From assembly GCA_965267355.1 (NCBI GenBank), contig OZ253956.1, positions 1,736,001 to 1,800,000 of the forward strand: a stretch of DNA of 64,000 nt, read 5' to 3'. Source of the DNA: GCA-002793235 sp965267355 (GTDB lineage Bacteria; Bacteroidota; Bacteroidia; Flavobacteriales_E; Vicingaceae). Numbering within the stretch: position 1 is the stretch's first letter; every line of letters starts with the position of its first letter. The position numbers were made by a program, and so were the translations under genes. Shown in pieces: positions 1-8,999 of the stretch. The notes below the pieces were generated by a model. That model saw only the letters and a program-made list of their open reading frames with translations. It had not been told where the DNA came from and made no database searches.

Positions 1-282
1 CCCTGCGTTAAACAAAGGAGAATCTTCCATTATTTTAATGCTTGCAATAACTGCATCAGTACTTGAACCGCCTTTTTCTAAAACATTATATCCAATATTT
101 AAGGCTTCGGTTAATTTATTGCGATAGGCTTTTTCTTTTTCATCGGTCATATTCTTTTTAAGAATGGTGCCCGCTCCACCATGAATTACGATTGCAAATT
201 TTTGTTTCATAGTTTTTTGTTTTTGAGAAAAAGATAAGTTCCCGATTAAAGCTAAAATGAGAATAAAGACAGTTTTTTTCAT
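1..282 (-). CDS. Isoaspartyl peptidase / L-asparaginase-like, N-terminal part (runs off the window edge)
   Basis: Only the first 94 codons are in the window; the reading frame is open to base 1. The protein starts MKKTVFILILALIGNLSFSQ, a signal peptide, so it is probably periplasmic. It then reads FAIVIHGGAGTI, the start of the N-terminal nucleophile (Ntn) hydrolase family that contains isoaspartyl peptidases and plant-type asparaginases, followed by a GGSSTDAVIASIKIMEDSP segment also typical of the family. The catalytic Thr lies in the missing part. The family cleaves isoaspartyl dipeptides and often asparagine. It is transcribed away from the methyltransferase gene, with only 26 bp between the two start codons. 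Confidence 0.85.
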   Translation of the reverse strand, partial: MKKTVFILILALIGNLSFSQKQKTMKQKFAIVIHGGAGTILKKNMTDEKEKAYRNKLTEALNIGYNVLEKGGSSTDAVIASIKIMEDSPLFNAG

Positions 283-296
283 GTCGATATTTGCGT

Positions 297-304
297 TACT
301 TTTG
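297..304 (+). promoter_or_regulatory. Putative -7 box (TACTTTTG) for the methyltransferase gene
   Basis: TACTTTTG matches the Bacteroidetes -7 consensus TAnnTTTG. Transcription would be expected to start a few bases downstream, practically at the GTG codon at 309. I see no clear -33 TTG at the usual distance. The call rests on the motif and its position only. Confidence 0.4.
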
Positions 305-308
305 TTTT

Positions 309-1094
309 GTGAGTAAGCTTAAATTTCTGTTAAATTACGCAAAGTATCGTTTAAAGTCAGATAACGAACATGATATTCATTCACCCTTTGTTTATGAATT
401 GTACAATGATGTAATTATTGATGAGAATCCTTTTTACATCTATGATGATATTGAATCTGTGAGAGCAAAATTGTTACTTACCGAACTAGAAATTGAGATA
501 GAGGATTACGGTGCAGGCTCGAAAATCAATAGTTCAAACAAGCGTAAGATAAATGATATTGCTAAGCATACCCTAAAAGCTCCAAAATATGGTCAGCTAT
601 TGTTTAGATTAGTTAATCGATTTAAACCCAAAACCGTATTAGAATTAGGAACTTCTTTAGGTTTAAGTACCATGTATTTGGCTGGTTCTAGTCAGAAAAC
701 AAACGTGATAACAGTTGAAGGTTGTCCAAATACAGCCAAAGTTGCCCAGATAAACTTTGATAAAATAGGCTTTGATAATATAGAATTAGTTAATCAAAAA
801 TTTGATAACTTTTTACCTAATTACTTAAACAAAACTGATGTGTTAGATTTTGTATTTTTTGATGGCAATCATCAAAAAGAAGCTACATTAAATTACTTTA
901 ATCAATGTGTTGAGAAAGTAAAATTTCACACTGTTTTTGTATTTGATGATATCCACTGGAGTGAAGGAATGACTGAGGCTTGGGAAAAGATTAAACAGCA
1001 TCCAAAAGTTACTACTACCATAGATTTATACATGCTAGGTATAGTGTTTTTTAATACTGATTTGAGTAAGGAAGATTTTGTGTTGAAATTCTAA
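309..1094 (+). CDS. Class I SAM-dependent methyltransferase (O-methyltransferase-like)
   Basis: This is a cytoplasmic methyltransferase of the Rossmann-fold class I type. The SAM-binding motif I is visible as VLELGTSLGLS near residue 110, followed by an acidic strand end (TVEG) and a DFVFFDGNH motif that resembles the O-methyltransferase metal/substrate region. A short N-terminal block with EHDIHSPFVYELY is shared, from memory, with a Bacteroidetes-specific group of these proteins; the substrate is not known. The frame stays open upstream to a TTG at 291, but that codon sits before the putative -7 box at 297-304, so the GTG at 309 is preferred. The gene ends one base before the end of the convergent secreted-protein gene. 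Confidence 0.8.
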   Translation: MSKLKFLLNYAKYRLKSDNEHDIHSPFVYELYNDVIIDENPFYIYDDIESVRAKLLLTELEIEIEDYGAGSKINSSNKRKINDIAKHTLKAPKYGQLLFRLVNRFKPKTVLELGTSLGLSTMYLAGSSQKTNVITVEGCPNTAKVAQINFDKIGFDNIELVNQKFDNFLPNYLNKTDVLDFVFFDGNHQKEATLNYFNQCVEKVKFHTVFVFDDIHWSEGMTEAWEKIKQHPKVTTTIDLYMLGIVFFNTDLSKEDFVLKF

Positions 1095-1095
1095 T

Positions 1096-1935
1096 TTACT
1101 TCTGGAGATTATTATTTGGATCAATTCCCATAGGGTTATAAACTTTAGGGCAAGATTTAGAATCTTTACTTAAGAACATAAATCTTATTCTGAATAAAAT
1201 GGGGCGGAATCGTGTATTGCTGTAATCATGGGTGCTAAAAACATGGTTAAATGGCCATAAGGCTAATATTGGAGTTTCTACCATTGGCATTATCATTAAC
1301 CTTCCTTTAGTTTTAAAACCTATTGCAAAAAAGTAGTGCATTTCTCCTAGTATGGAGTTAGGTCCATCAGCATAATCATCATTGGTAGGAATTTGTGGTG
1401 TGGCACTTCTGCTAGTAATTAAATGGTAATCTAAATTTAAGCCTAAACCATTTACCATAAACGATTTTTCGTTCTGGTCAAATCTGTGCCCCACTCTAAA
1501 ATTGGCAGATAATAAATGATCTCCAAAACCACCTTCTGCTGTTAATGGTTGAAGGGGAGTAGTGTTGTAAGTTGATTCTAAAGTATAATCTTCTCCGCCT
1601 CTTAACCATTTATAGGCTAAAGCGTAATCCATGTAATTAATTACTTTTCTGCCATTCATTCTGAATTTTCCAATTTCAGCAAACAATCCAAATTTGCCTT
1701 TAGGGTCTCCAGTATAATCAAACTGGGTAATGTTGTTAGCCGTATCAGTTACGGAAGTAGAGTAAGTAGTTTTAGGATAGGCTACCATGTAAGTTCCACC
1801 AATTCCAAAAAACCAGCCTTTATCAATTTCATTAGCACCAGTATTATATAAGCCATTGCCTTTTCCTCCAGGTTTATACTGAGCAAAAGCAGTTGTGGTA
1901 AATACAACTAAGATTATGGTAATAAGTTTTTTCAT
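1096..1935 (-). CDS. Secreted or outer-membrane protein of unknown function
   Basis: A 279-residue protein with a clear signal peptide (MKKLITIILVVFTTTAFA, cleavage before Q). The mature part has alternating hydrophobic/polar stretches, for example GWFFGIGGTYMVAYPKT and FRPILFRIRFMFL, which would fit a small outer-membrane beta-barrel or a periplasmic lipocalin-like protein. I do not recognise a family. Its start codon overlaps the stop of the kynurenine monooxygenase gene by one base, so it is probably translated from the same mRNA as kynureninase and KMO. Whether it has any role in tryptophan catabolism is unknown. Confidence 0.65.
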   Translation of the reverse strand: MKKLITIILVVFTTTAFAQYKPGGKGNGLYNTGANEIDKGWFFGIGGTYMVAYPKTTYSTSVTDTANNITQFDYTGDPKGKFGLFAEIGKFRMNGRKVINYMDYALAYKWLRGGEDYTLESTYNTTPLQPLTAEGGFGDHLLSANFRVGHRFDQNEKSFMVNGLGLNLDYHLITSRSATPQIPTNDDYADGPNSILGEMHYFFAIGFKTKGRLMIMPMVETPILALWPFNHVFSTHDYSNTRFRPILFRIRFMFLSKDSKSCPKVYNPMGIDPNNNLQK

Positions 1936-3275
1936 TAATTGATTTCTGCTAAAATGGCATTTTCTACTTCTTCACTATTCCAAACGGATTCTATGTTATC
2001 AAATTGTGCCATTACCTTTTTCATAATTGCATCTTGCTCCTGTCCTTTGTTCCAAGCATCTGAATAACGTATGTGGCTAAAAGTAACTTGACTATATAGT
2101 GGTAGCCACTTGTCAGGATGTTTCTCAGAAAAATGAGCTTCAATTTTCTTTTGAAGTAAAAATGTAGGGTCACCTACATAATCTCTCATTACATGGTAAT
2201 TATGCAATGATAAATCCTGAACCCCATCACCATCAGGTTTTCTAAGCATCTGATATTCTTCGAAAATTTTGTTCCAATCTTCACCATGCTTTTGCATTAA
2301 TTCCCACATTACCGTACAGTCTTCAAATCCACAATTCATTCCTTGTCCATAAAATGGAACTGTAGCATGCGCAGCATCTCCCATAAGAGCAGTTTTTCCA
2401 TGAGTCCATGGGTAACACCTAACTATTGCTAAAGAAGATAAAGGATGGTCTTCCCAAGCCTCACCAATGTTTGGCATCATTTCATAAAAATCAGGGAAAG
2501 TCTTTTTGAAAAAAGCATCTACAGCTTCAACACTGGTTAATGTTTCAAAAGAATTTTCTCCTTCAAAAGGCATAAATAATGTACAGGTAAACGAGCCATC
2601 TTCATTTGCCAAAGCAATCAACATAAACCTGCCTCTTGGCCAAATATGTAATGCGTTTTTATCTAATTTGTAGGAACCATCTTCATTAGCGGGTAATAGG
2701 ATTTCCCTGTAACCATCTTCGATATAGTTTTGACTATAGTTAAATCTATCTAATTTCTGCATAGCGTTATACCTAACAGCTGAAAAAGCTCCATCAGCAG
2801 CAAAAACCAAATCAGATTTTACTTCTGATTTTTCTCCTGTTTCAGTATTTTCTAGATAAACAATTCCATTTTCTAAATCAACATCAATACACTTTTGGTT
2901 GTAGTGAATTTCAGCATTACCATATTCTTCAGCTATGTCCATCATTTTAGCATTTACCCCACCTCTTGATACGGAATATATAGCTTGTCCTTCTTTACCG
3001 TAAGGTTGGTAAGTTAAATTACCTTCCATGTCGTGCATAATTCGTCCAGTCATTGGTATGGCAATTTTTCTAATTTCATCACCCACACCAACAGCATCTA
3101 ATGCTTTCCACCCCCTGGTTGAAAGAGCTAAGTTGATTGATTTTCCAGCTGAGATTTCAGCTCTTCTGATATCAGGCCTTCTTTCAAATATTTTTACTTT
3201 ATACCCGGCTTTTGACAGGTAAACTGCCCATAAAGAGCCAACTAATCCTGCGCCTACTATTGTTGCTGTTTTCAT
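1935..3275 (-). CDS. kmo: Kynurenine 3-monooxygenase
   Basis: This FAD enzyme hydroxylates L-kynurenine to 3-hydroxykynurenine using NADPH and O2. The N-terminal dinucleotide fold is seen as GAGLVG at residues 8-13, followed by a GYKVKIFERRPDIR second strand and a NLALSTRGW segment typical of KMO. The second FAD motif GDAAHATVPFYGQGMNCGFED is present in the C-terminal half. At 446 residues it is of usual length. It lies 56 bp downstream of kynureninase, and the pair would convert kynurenine to 3-hydroxyanthranilate, the precursor of quinolinate in the tryptophan route to NAD. The other pathway enzymes (tryptophan dioxygenase, 3-hydroxyanthranilate dioxygenase) are not in this window. Confidence 0.93.
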   Translation of the reverse strand: MKTATIVGAGLVGSLWAVYLSKAGYKVKIFERRPDIRRAEISAGKSINLALSTRGWKALDAVGVGDEIRKIAIPMTGRIMHDMEGNLTYQPYGKEGQAIYSVSRGGVNAKMMDIAEEYGNAEIHYNQKCIDVDLENGIVYLENTETGEKSEVKSDLVFAADGAFSAVRYNAMQKLDRFNYSQNYIEDGYREILLPANEDGSYKLDKNALHIWPRGRFMLIALANEDGSFTCTLFMPFEGENSFETLTSVEAVDAFFKKTFPDFYEMMPNIGEAWEDHPLSSLAIVRCYPWTHGKTALMGDAAHATVPFYGQGMNCGFEDCTVMWELMQKHGEDWNKIFEEYQMLRKPDGDGVQDLSLHNYHVMRDYVGDPTFLLQKKIEAHFSEKHPDKWLPLYSQVTFSHIRYSDAWNKGQEQDAIMKKVMAQFDNIESVWNSEEVENAILAEIN

Positions 3276-3331
3276 GTGGTAAATGTAATTTTTTTATTAT
3301 CCTCAAATAATGATAATTATCAGACTACTTA

Positions 3332-4621
3332 TTAGTTGTTGATAGCTCTTGTTAGTATTTCGCCAAAACGATAAACATCTTCAAACGAATTATAAAGTGG
3401 AACAGGAGCCATTCTAATAACATTAGGTTCACGCCAATCACTAATTACTCCTTCTTTCAATAAAATATCAAATAATGGTCTACCAAAACCTTCTGCAATT
3501 ACAGAAACCTGACAACCTCTTTCCTTCCAATCTCTAGGAGTAATATTATTCAACCATTTCCCTTCGGTTTGGTTCAAATGCTTTTCATTAATATCATCTA
3601 TGATAAACTCAAGATAACCCGAAAGTAGTTTTTGTTTTCTCAGCAGTTTGTCTATACCAACTTCATCAAAAATATCTATAGATGCCTTGTGTGCAGCCAT
3701 TGTTAAAACAGGCGCATTACTCATTTGCCAAGATTCAGCACTTTTCATAGGTTTAAACCCCTTTTCCATTAAAAAACGAGTTTCTTTTTCGTGTCCCCAC
3801 CAACCAGCAAACCTTGGAAGTTCAGTATTATCACAATGCTTTTCGTGTACAAAAATTCCAGATACTCCACCTGGACCAGAATTCAAATACTTATACGAAC
3901 ACCAGCAAGCAAAATCAACATTCCATTCATGTAGTTTTAACTCAATATTACCAGCTCCGTGAGCTAAATCAAACCCACAATTTGCACCAACTTTATGGGC
4001 AGCTTCGGTTATCGATTTCATGTCAAAAACTTGTCCAGTAAAATAATTTACCCCACCTATCATAACCAATGCTAAACTGTCTCCAGCTTCTTCTATAGCC
4101 TTATAAATGTCTTCATGACTAATAGTATATTCTCCATCTCTTGGAGTTATTTCAATAATAGCATCATTAGGATTATACCCTGCACATTTTACTTGCATTT
4201 CTAGGGCATATTGGTCAGATGGAAAGGCTTTAGCTTCACAAATAATTTTGTATCGAGTAGGAGTGGGACGATAGAATGAAACCATCAATAAATTTAAGTT
4301 TACAGTAAGATTATTCATTACCACTACTTCTTTAGGTAATGCTCCAACAATTTTGGAAACTGGTTCTGCAAACATTTCATGATAAGCGAACCACGGGTTA
4401 GTAGAGTGAAAATGACCTTCAACTCCCCATTTCGCCCAATCATCTAATTCTGTGTTTATATATTCTTTAGTACTGGTTGGTTGCAACCCCAATGAATTTC
4501 CTGTGAAATAGATGGTTTCTTTTCCATCAATAACAGGCATGTGAAATTTCTTTCTATACGCGCTTAACTCGTCTTGCTCATCCATTTTCCGAGCAAAATC
4601 CAAACTGTTTTCGTAACTCAT
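3332..4621 (-). CDS. kynU: Kynureninase
   Basis: A PLP enzyme that cleaves kynurenine or 3-hydroxykynurenine to (3-hydroxy)anthranilate and alanine. The Schiff-base lysine is in CSYKYLNSGPGG (Lys244), preceded by the GFDLAHGAGN cofactor-binding segment. FTGNSLGLQP near residues 39-48 is the family N-terminal signature. The length of 429 residues is normal. It is the first gene of the unit with KMO. I saw no TAnnTTTG box within 100 bp upstream, so its promoter is unresolved. Confidence 0.93.
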   Translation of the reverse strand: MSYENSLDFARKMDEQDELSAYRKKFHMPVIDGKETIYFTGNSLGLQPTSTKEYINTELDDWAKWGVEGHFHSTNPWFAYHEMFAEPVSKIVGALPKEVVVMNNLTVNLNLLMVSFYRPTPTRYKIICEAKAFPSDQYALEMQVKCAGYNPNDAIIEITPRDGEYTISHEDIYKAIEEAGDSLALVMIGGVNYFTGQVFDMKSITEAAHKVGANCGFDLAHGAGNIELKLHEWNVDFACWCSYKYLNSGPGGVSGIFVHEKHCDNTELPRFAGWWGHEKETRFLMEKGFKPMKSAESWQMSNAPVLTMAAHKASIDIFDEVGIDKLLRKQKLLSGYLEFIIDDINEKHLNQTEGKWLNNITPRDWKERGCQVSVIAEGFGRPLFDILLKEGVISDWREPNVIRMAPVPLYNSFEDVYRFGEILTRAINN

Positions 4622-4671
4622 TAGATGCTTTTTAAATGAGCAGTAAATATAATTGTTAAAAGTGGAAAGAC

Positions 4672-4692
4672 GAAAGTTGAAAGTTAAAAGTT
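4672..4692. repeat. Three tandem heptads (GAAAGTT, GAAAGTT, AAAAGTT)
   Basis: Three 7-bp units, two identical and one differing at the first base, run from 4672 to 4692 and cover the rnhB stop codon and the start of the spacer before kynureninase. On the minus strand the unit reads AACTTTC. No function can be assigned from sequence. Confidence 0.5.
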
Positions 4693-5283
4693 GAGTTCTA
4701 ATTGACTAGGTAATAATTGAAATGATTTGCGATGTAAATCAGTTATCCCTATTTGTTTGATAGCCTCACGATGTTTTTTTGTAGGATAACCTTTATTACT
4801 TTTCCAATCGTACTCTGGGTGCTTTTGATGAGCATTTTCCATAAACTCATCGCGATAGGTTTTTGCTAAAATTGATGCAGCAGCAATGGAAAGAAATTTT
4901 CCATCACCTTTAATGATACATTCGTAAGGAATTTCTTTATAAGGTTTAAAACGATTTCCATCAATTAATAAAAGTTCAGGGGTTTGTTTAAGGTTTTCTA
5001 TAGCTCTATGCATGGCTAAGAATGAAGCATTTAAAATATTGATTTCGTCAATCTCATTATTATCGACTACTCCAACTCCAAAAGCTATGGCGTCCTTTTC
5101 AATTTCTTCTCTTAGAATTAACCTCTTCTTTTCTGATAATTGTTTGGAATCATTAAGGAGTTTGTTTTTGTAGTTTTTTGGTAGGATAACTGCAGCAGCG
5201 TGAACAGGACCAGCTAAACATCCTCTACCGGCTTCATCACAACCTGCTTCGATCAATTTATTTTGAAAACTACTTTTAAGCAT
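4684..5283 (-). CDS. rnhB: Ribonuclease HII
   Basis: RNase HII removes ribonucleotides embedded in DNA and degrades RNA in RNA/DNA hybrids. The metal-binding acidic residues are seen as CDEAGRG (Asp16, Glu17), LLIDGNRF (Asp108) and KGDGKF (Asp127), and SIAAASILAKTYRD is the family C-terminal signature. The protein has 199 residues, as usual. Its start overlaps the end of the glycosyltransferase gene by 8 bp, which points to translational coupling rather than a shared function. The last codons lie inside a short heptad repeat. Confidence 0.95.
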   Translation of the reverse strand: MLKSSFQNKLIEAGCDEAGRGCLAGPVHAAAVILPKNYKNKLLNDSKQLSEKKRLILREEIEKDAIAFGVGVVDNNEIDEINILNASFLAMHRAIENLKQTPELLLIDGNRFKPYKEIPYECIIKGDGKFLSIAAASILAKTYRDEFMENAHQKHPEYDWKSNKGYPTKKHREAIKQIGITDLHRKSFQLLPSQLELNF

Positions 5284-6403
5284 TGATGGTTTTTTGAATA
5301 GAATCCCATAGGAGATCTGCAGTCTTATCCCAAGTGAATTTTTGAGCTTGAGAAATACTTTTTTTACTTAACTCCTTGTATAAATTTTCATTGGATGTGA
5401 TTTTGGTCATTGCCTCGGTAATATCTGTTACAGAGTTCGGGTTTACTAACAAACCTGCATCTTCAACAACTTCTGGCATAGAGGTGGTGTTAGATGTAAT
5501 AACAGGAACCCCACAGCTCATTGCTTCAACTAAAGGGATGCCAAATCCTTCAAAAAACGGAACATAGGTTAAGGTGTGAGCAGCAGCAGTTAATTTATAA
5601 AGGTCTTGTTCAGCTAATCTTCCAGTAAATACAACATCACTTTTGTATTTTAAGTTATTAAATGTGGTTTCAATTTCTCCTTCCCACCACATTTTTTTAC
5701 CAGCAATAACTAGTTTAAAATTAGAGCTGGTAGAATTTTTAAATTCATCGAATGCTTTGAAAAGATTGATTAAATTTTTTCTTGGGTGTAATGTTCCAAT
5801 GAATAAAAAGTAAGGAGCTCCTTTAGAATATTGTTGTTGAATATCTTCCCTCATATTGTCATCAATCGGTTTGAAATTTTTACTTGCACCGTTGTAAACA
5901 ACTTCAATTTTTGAAGCTTCAATTTGATAAGAATCGCAAATATCTTTTTTAGAGTACTCTGATACTGTTGCTATTCTTGTTGCTTTTTGAGCAAAAGACT
6001 TAAAATACTTGTTATAAAAATCGGCATACTTTTTTGGTAAAAATTCGGGATGATGGTGAAAATTAATATCGTGAATTACACTTAAAGTTTTAGTGCGTGT
6101 TTTTAAAGGAATCATGCCATCTGTTCCTACAAAAATGTCTGCATTAATTCTTTTTAATAACCGGTTTAAAGAGTATTGATACCATACTTTGTAAAGTAAG
6201 GGGTGTCTTGCTTGAGGTGAAATAACCTTTGCTGTGATGTTTTTGCTAAAAATAAAATCGGGGTGGGGTTTCCTGTCAAAAATAAATATAAACTCATGTT
6301 CAGGGTACTTGGATGTAATTAGCTTAAATGTTTCATAAGTAAAATAGCCAATGCCATCCATCTGGTTTTTTAATAATAATCGGGTATTTACAGCTATTTT
6401 CAA
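5276..6403 (-). CDS. GT4-family glycosyltransferase (glycosyltransferase family 1 domain)
   Basis: A 375-residue retaining glycosyltransferase with the GT-B fold. The donor-binding region carries LFIGTLHPRKN at the start of the C-terminal domain and the E-x7-E motif in EGFGIPLVEAMSCGVPV, followed by SMPEVVEDAGLLV. It likely adds a sugar to a lipid-linked glycan at the inner face of the cytoplasmic membrane. It is transcribed away from the flippase gene 69 bp upstream, so the two probably belong to the same polysaccharide locus. The acceptor and donor sugar cannot be read from the sequence. Confidence 0.9.
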   Translation of the reverse strand: MKIAVNTRLLLKNQMDGIGYFTYETFKLITSKYPEHEFIFIFDRKPHPDFIFSKNITAKVISPQARHPLLYKVWYQYSLNRLLKRINADIFVGTDGMIPLKTRTKTLSVIHDINFHHHPEFLPKKYADFYNKYFKSFAQKATRIATVSEYSKKDICDSYQIEASKIEVVYNGASKNFKPIDDNMREDIQQQYSKGAPYFLFIGTLHPRKNLINLFKAFDEFKNSTSSNFKLVIAGKKMWWEGEIETTFNNLKYKSDVVFTGRLAEQDLYKLTAAAHTLTYVPFFEGFGIPLVEAMSCGVPVITSNTTSMPEVVEDAGLLVNPNSVTDITEAMTKITSNENLYKELSKKSISQAQKFTWDKTADLLWDSIQKTINA

Positions 6404-6447
6404 AGGCTAATTTTCCAACGAAAATAATAATATTGAATAAGATGAGT

Positions 6448-6455
6448 TACATTTG
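6448..6455 (+). promoter_or_regulatory. Putative -7 box (TACATTTG) for the polysaccharide gene cluster
   Basis: TACATTTG matches the Bacteroidetes TAnnTTTG box and would give a leader of about 13 bases before the GTG start of the flippase gene. No convincing -33 element is seen. Confidence 0.45.
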
Positions 6456-6472
6456 TCGGAAATCAATTATTT

Positions 6473-7918
6473 GTGCAGCGTAAATTCATTACTAACTTAT
6501 CCCTTCTTTTATTGCTAAATGTGCTGATTAAGCCATTTTGGATATTTGGTATTGATAGAACAGTTCAGAATACTGTTAATCCAGAAGATTATGGGATATA
6601 TTTTGCTCTTTTCAATTTTTCGATGTTGTTCAATATCCTTTTAGACTTAGGAATTACCAGTTACAACAATCGCAACATTGCACAAAATCAACATTTACTG
6701 TCTCATTATTTTTCAGGTATAGCTAATCTCAAATTTTTACTAGGAGTTGTTTATTTTATAGTTACGTTTTCAATCGGATATTTTGTGGGGTATGATACTG
6801 TTCGATTTAAAGTACTGTTGTTTCTGTGTATTAATCAATTTTTAATATCGTTTTTACAATATTTAAGGTCTAATATTTCAGGGCTTCAATTATTCACTTT
6901 GGATAGCTTGCTATCTGTTTTAGATAAATCGTTAATGATAATATTTTGTTCCATTTTGTTGTGGGGCAATTTGTCTGATTATACGTTTGAACTAATGCAC
7001 TTTGTGTACGCCCAGACTGTGGCTTATGCTACGGCTTTTATGGTCATATTTTTTATAGTATTGGCTAAATCAAAAACTTTTGATTTTAACTTTAAAAGGT
7101 CGTTTATATTTGATATTCTAAAACAGACATTTCCTTACGCATTGCTAATTTTAACCATGACTTTTTATTACAGGTTAGATGCTATAATGTTAGACTTAAT
7201 GTTAGAAGATGGAGAGAAACAGGCTTCTATTTATGCTCAATCTTATCGATTGATGGATGCGTGTACTCAAATAGGAGTATTATTTGCTGGTTTGTTGTTG
7301 CCCATGTTTGCTAATATGTTAAAAAATAAGAAACCTGTTGATGCACTAGTAAAACTATCTTTTAGTTTGTTATTTATTCCGTCTATTATTGTTGCCCTAT
7401 TTTCATTTTCATTTTCAAATGAAATTATGGAAATTTTATACGTGCAAAACACAGGCTATTCTGCTCAAGTACTTGGGGTTCTGATGATTTGTTTTATAGC
7501 TATTAGTACTACTTATATTTTTGGAACTCTATTAACAGCAAATGGTAGTCTAAAACTGCTAAATAAGTTGGCCATTTCTGGTATGTTGCTCAACTTTATA
7601 TTAAATCTGATTTTAATCCCAAAATATAAAGCAGTTGGTTCAGCCTATGCAAGTTTAATTACTCAATTTATCATAGTGATTGTTCAGGTAATAGTTTCTA
7701 AAAGTATATTTGATTTTAAGCTAAATACAAAATTCTTAGCGAGTCTAGTTGTTTATATTGTCTCACTAATGCTAGTGATATTGGGAGTACAGTGGTATTT
7801 AACAGAATTTACTACTCAGTTTATTGTTTTTGTAGTTTTTGCTGGTGTATTAGCCCTTTTAATGAGAATAATAGACCTTAAAAAAGTTTACCAAATCCTT
7901 ATTAACAGAGAACTTTAG
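6473..7918 (+). CDS. Oligosaccharide flippase, Wzx/MATE-like polysaccharide exporter
   Basis: A 481-residue integral membrane protein with about 12-14 hydrophobic segments and few soluble loops, beginning with a helix near residues 8-25. The PEDYGIYFALFNFSMLFNILLD segment near residues 40-60 and the NxxGSAYASLI-like sequence late in the protein are typical of the polysaccharide-biosynthesis (Wzx/RfbX) transporters. Such proteins flip undecaprenyl-linked oligosaccharide units across the inner membrane. It starts with GTG and is followed 64 bp later by two Wzz-like genes and an O-antigen ligase-like gene, which fits a Wzx/Wzy-type pathway. Confidence 0.88.
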   Translation: MQRKFITNLSLLLLLNVLIKPFWIFGIDRTVQNTVNPEDYGIYFALFNFSMLFNILLDLGITSYNNRNIAQNQHLLSHYFSGIANLKFLLGVVYFIVTFSIGYFVGYDTVRFKVLLFLCINQFLISFLQYLRSNISGLQLFTLDSLLSVLDKSLMIIFCSILLWGNLSDYTFELMHFVYAQTVAYATAFMVIFFIVLAKSKTFDFNFKRSFIFDILKQTFPYALLILTMTFYYRLDAIMLDLMLEDGEKQASIYAQSYRLMDACTQIGVLFAGLLLPMFANMLKNKKPVDALVKLSFSLLFIPSIIVALFSFSFSNEIMEILYVQNTGYSAQVLGVLMICFIAISTTYIFGTLLTANGSLKLLNKLAISGMLLNFILNLILIPKYKAVGSAYASLITQFIIVIVQVIVSKSIFDFKLNTKFLASLVVYIVSLMLVILGVQWYLTEFTTQFIVFVVFAGVLALLMRIIDLKKVYQILINREL

Positions 7919-7982
7919 CCAATTTAATAAAAATAGGTATTTTTACCGCTCTTTAATAAAAAAATACAATATTCAACAGCTA

Positions 7983-8993
7983 ATGCAAAAAGATAAGAGC
8001 GAGCCTAATTTTGATTCAGAAGGTTTATTGTTTTTTCTACACCGAAAAAGAAGGCCATTGTTGTTTGTTACTATTTCGGCTACAGTAATTTCATTAGTAT
8101 GTTCATTGTTTATTCAAGATAAGTATGAATCTACTGTAGTATTGTTTCCGACCACTACAAGTTCTATAGCAAAGGCACTTATTTCTGAGAATAATACAGG
8201 TAAAGAGGATGTATTACGACTGGGAGAAGAAGAAGAGGTAGAACAAATGCTTCAAATATTGCATTCAGATGAGATTAGAGATAAAGTTATTGCTAAATAT
8301 AACTTAATGAAGCATTATGGTATAGATGAAGATGAAGCGTATAAATATACTGAGTTAAAAGAAGAATTTGAAGATAATGTGACCTTTGACAGAACAAAAT
8401 TTTTATCGGTTGAAATAAATGTGTTAGATAAAAGTGCTGATACTGCAGCTTTAATAGCTAATGATATTGCAGCATATTTAGATACTGTAAAAAACAGAAT
8501 GAGAAAAGAAATAGCTGTTGAAGCATTAGCAATTGTAAAAGATGAGTTGGATGCACAAAATGCTTACATCAAAATGCTTTCAGACTCTATAGATTTACTG
8601 AGAAAAAAAGGGTTAATTAATGTGAGGGCTCAATCAGAAAGGCTTACTGAGCAGATGGCTATTGCAGTGTTACAAGGAAAGACTAAGGCAGCTACAGATT
8701 TAAAGAGTAGATTAGATACTTTGAGTAAGTATGCAGGTATTTTTGAGTCAATTCAAGATGAAATTGTGTTGGAAAAAAAGAGGCTTACTGTTGTTAGAGC
8801 TAAATACAGAGAAGCTGAAATAGATGCGAATAGAACTTTACAACATAAATTTGTTGTTGATAGAGCTTATCCTGCAGAGAAAAGTACTTATCCATTACGT
8901 TGGTTAATTGTACTCACTTCAACTATAGCGGCCTTTTTAATTACTTTAATGTTATTACTATTTAAAGAAAGTTTTTCTAAACTAAAATTATAA
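7983..8993 (+). CDS. Wzz-like chain-length determinant protein (first of two)
   Basis: This 336-residue protein has the layout of polysaccharide co-polymerases: a short cytoplasmic N-terminus, a membrane helix (about residues 24-44), a periplasmic domain of about 250 residues with charged helical stretches, and a second helix near the C-terminus (WLIVLTSTIAAFLITLMLLL) preceded by a Pro-containing segment. Family members set the length of O-antigen or capsule chains. No tyrosine-kinase domain is fused. A paralogue with the same layout follows after 6 bp, and the ligase-like gene after that, so the three are almost certainly one operon. Confidence 0.85.
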   Translation: MQKDKSEPNFDSEGLLFFLHRKRRPLLFVTISATVISLVCSLFIQDKYESTVVLFPTTTSSIAKALISENNTGKEDVLRLGEEEEVEQMLQILHSDEIRDKVIAKYNLMKHYGIDEDEAYKYTELKEEFEDNVTFDRTKFLSVEINVLDKSADTAALIANDIAAYLDTVKNRMRKEIAVEALAIVKDELDAQNAYIKMLSDSIDLLRKKGLINVRAQSERLTEQMAIAVLQGKTKAATDLKSRLDTLSKYAGIFESIQDEIVLEKKRLTVVRAKYREAEIDANRTLQHKFVVDRAYPAEKSTYPLRWLIVLTSTIAAFLITLMLLLFKESFSKLKL

Positions 8994-8999
8994 TTTATC

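Noticed and set aside
3648..3962. Open frame of 104 codons on the plus strand inside kynureninase
   Set aside because: It lies fully antisense to a gene with clear family motifs and has no recognisable protein features; a shadow frame.
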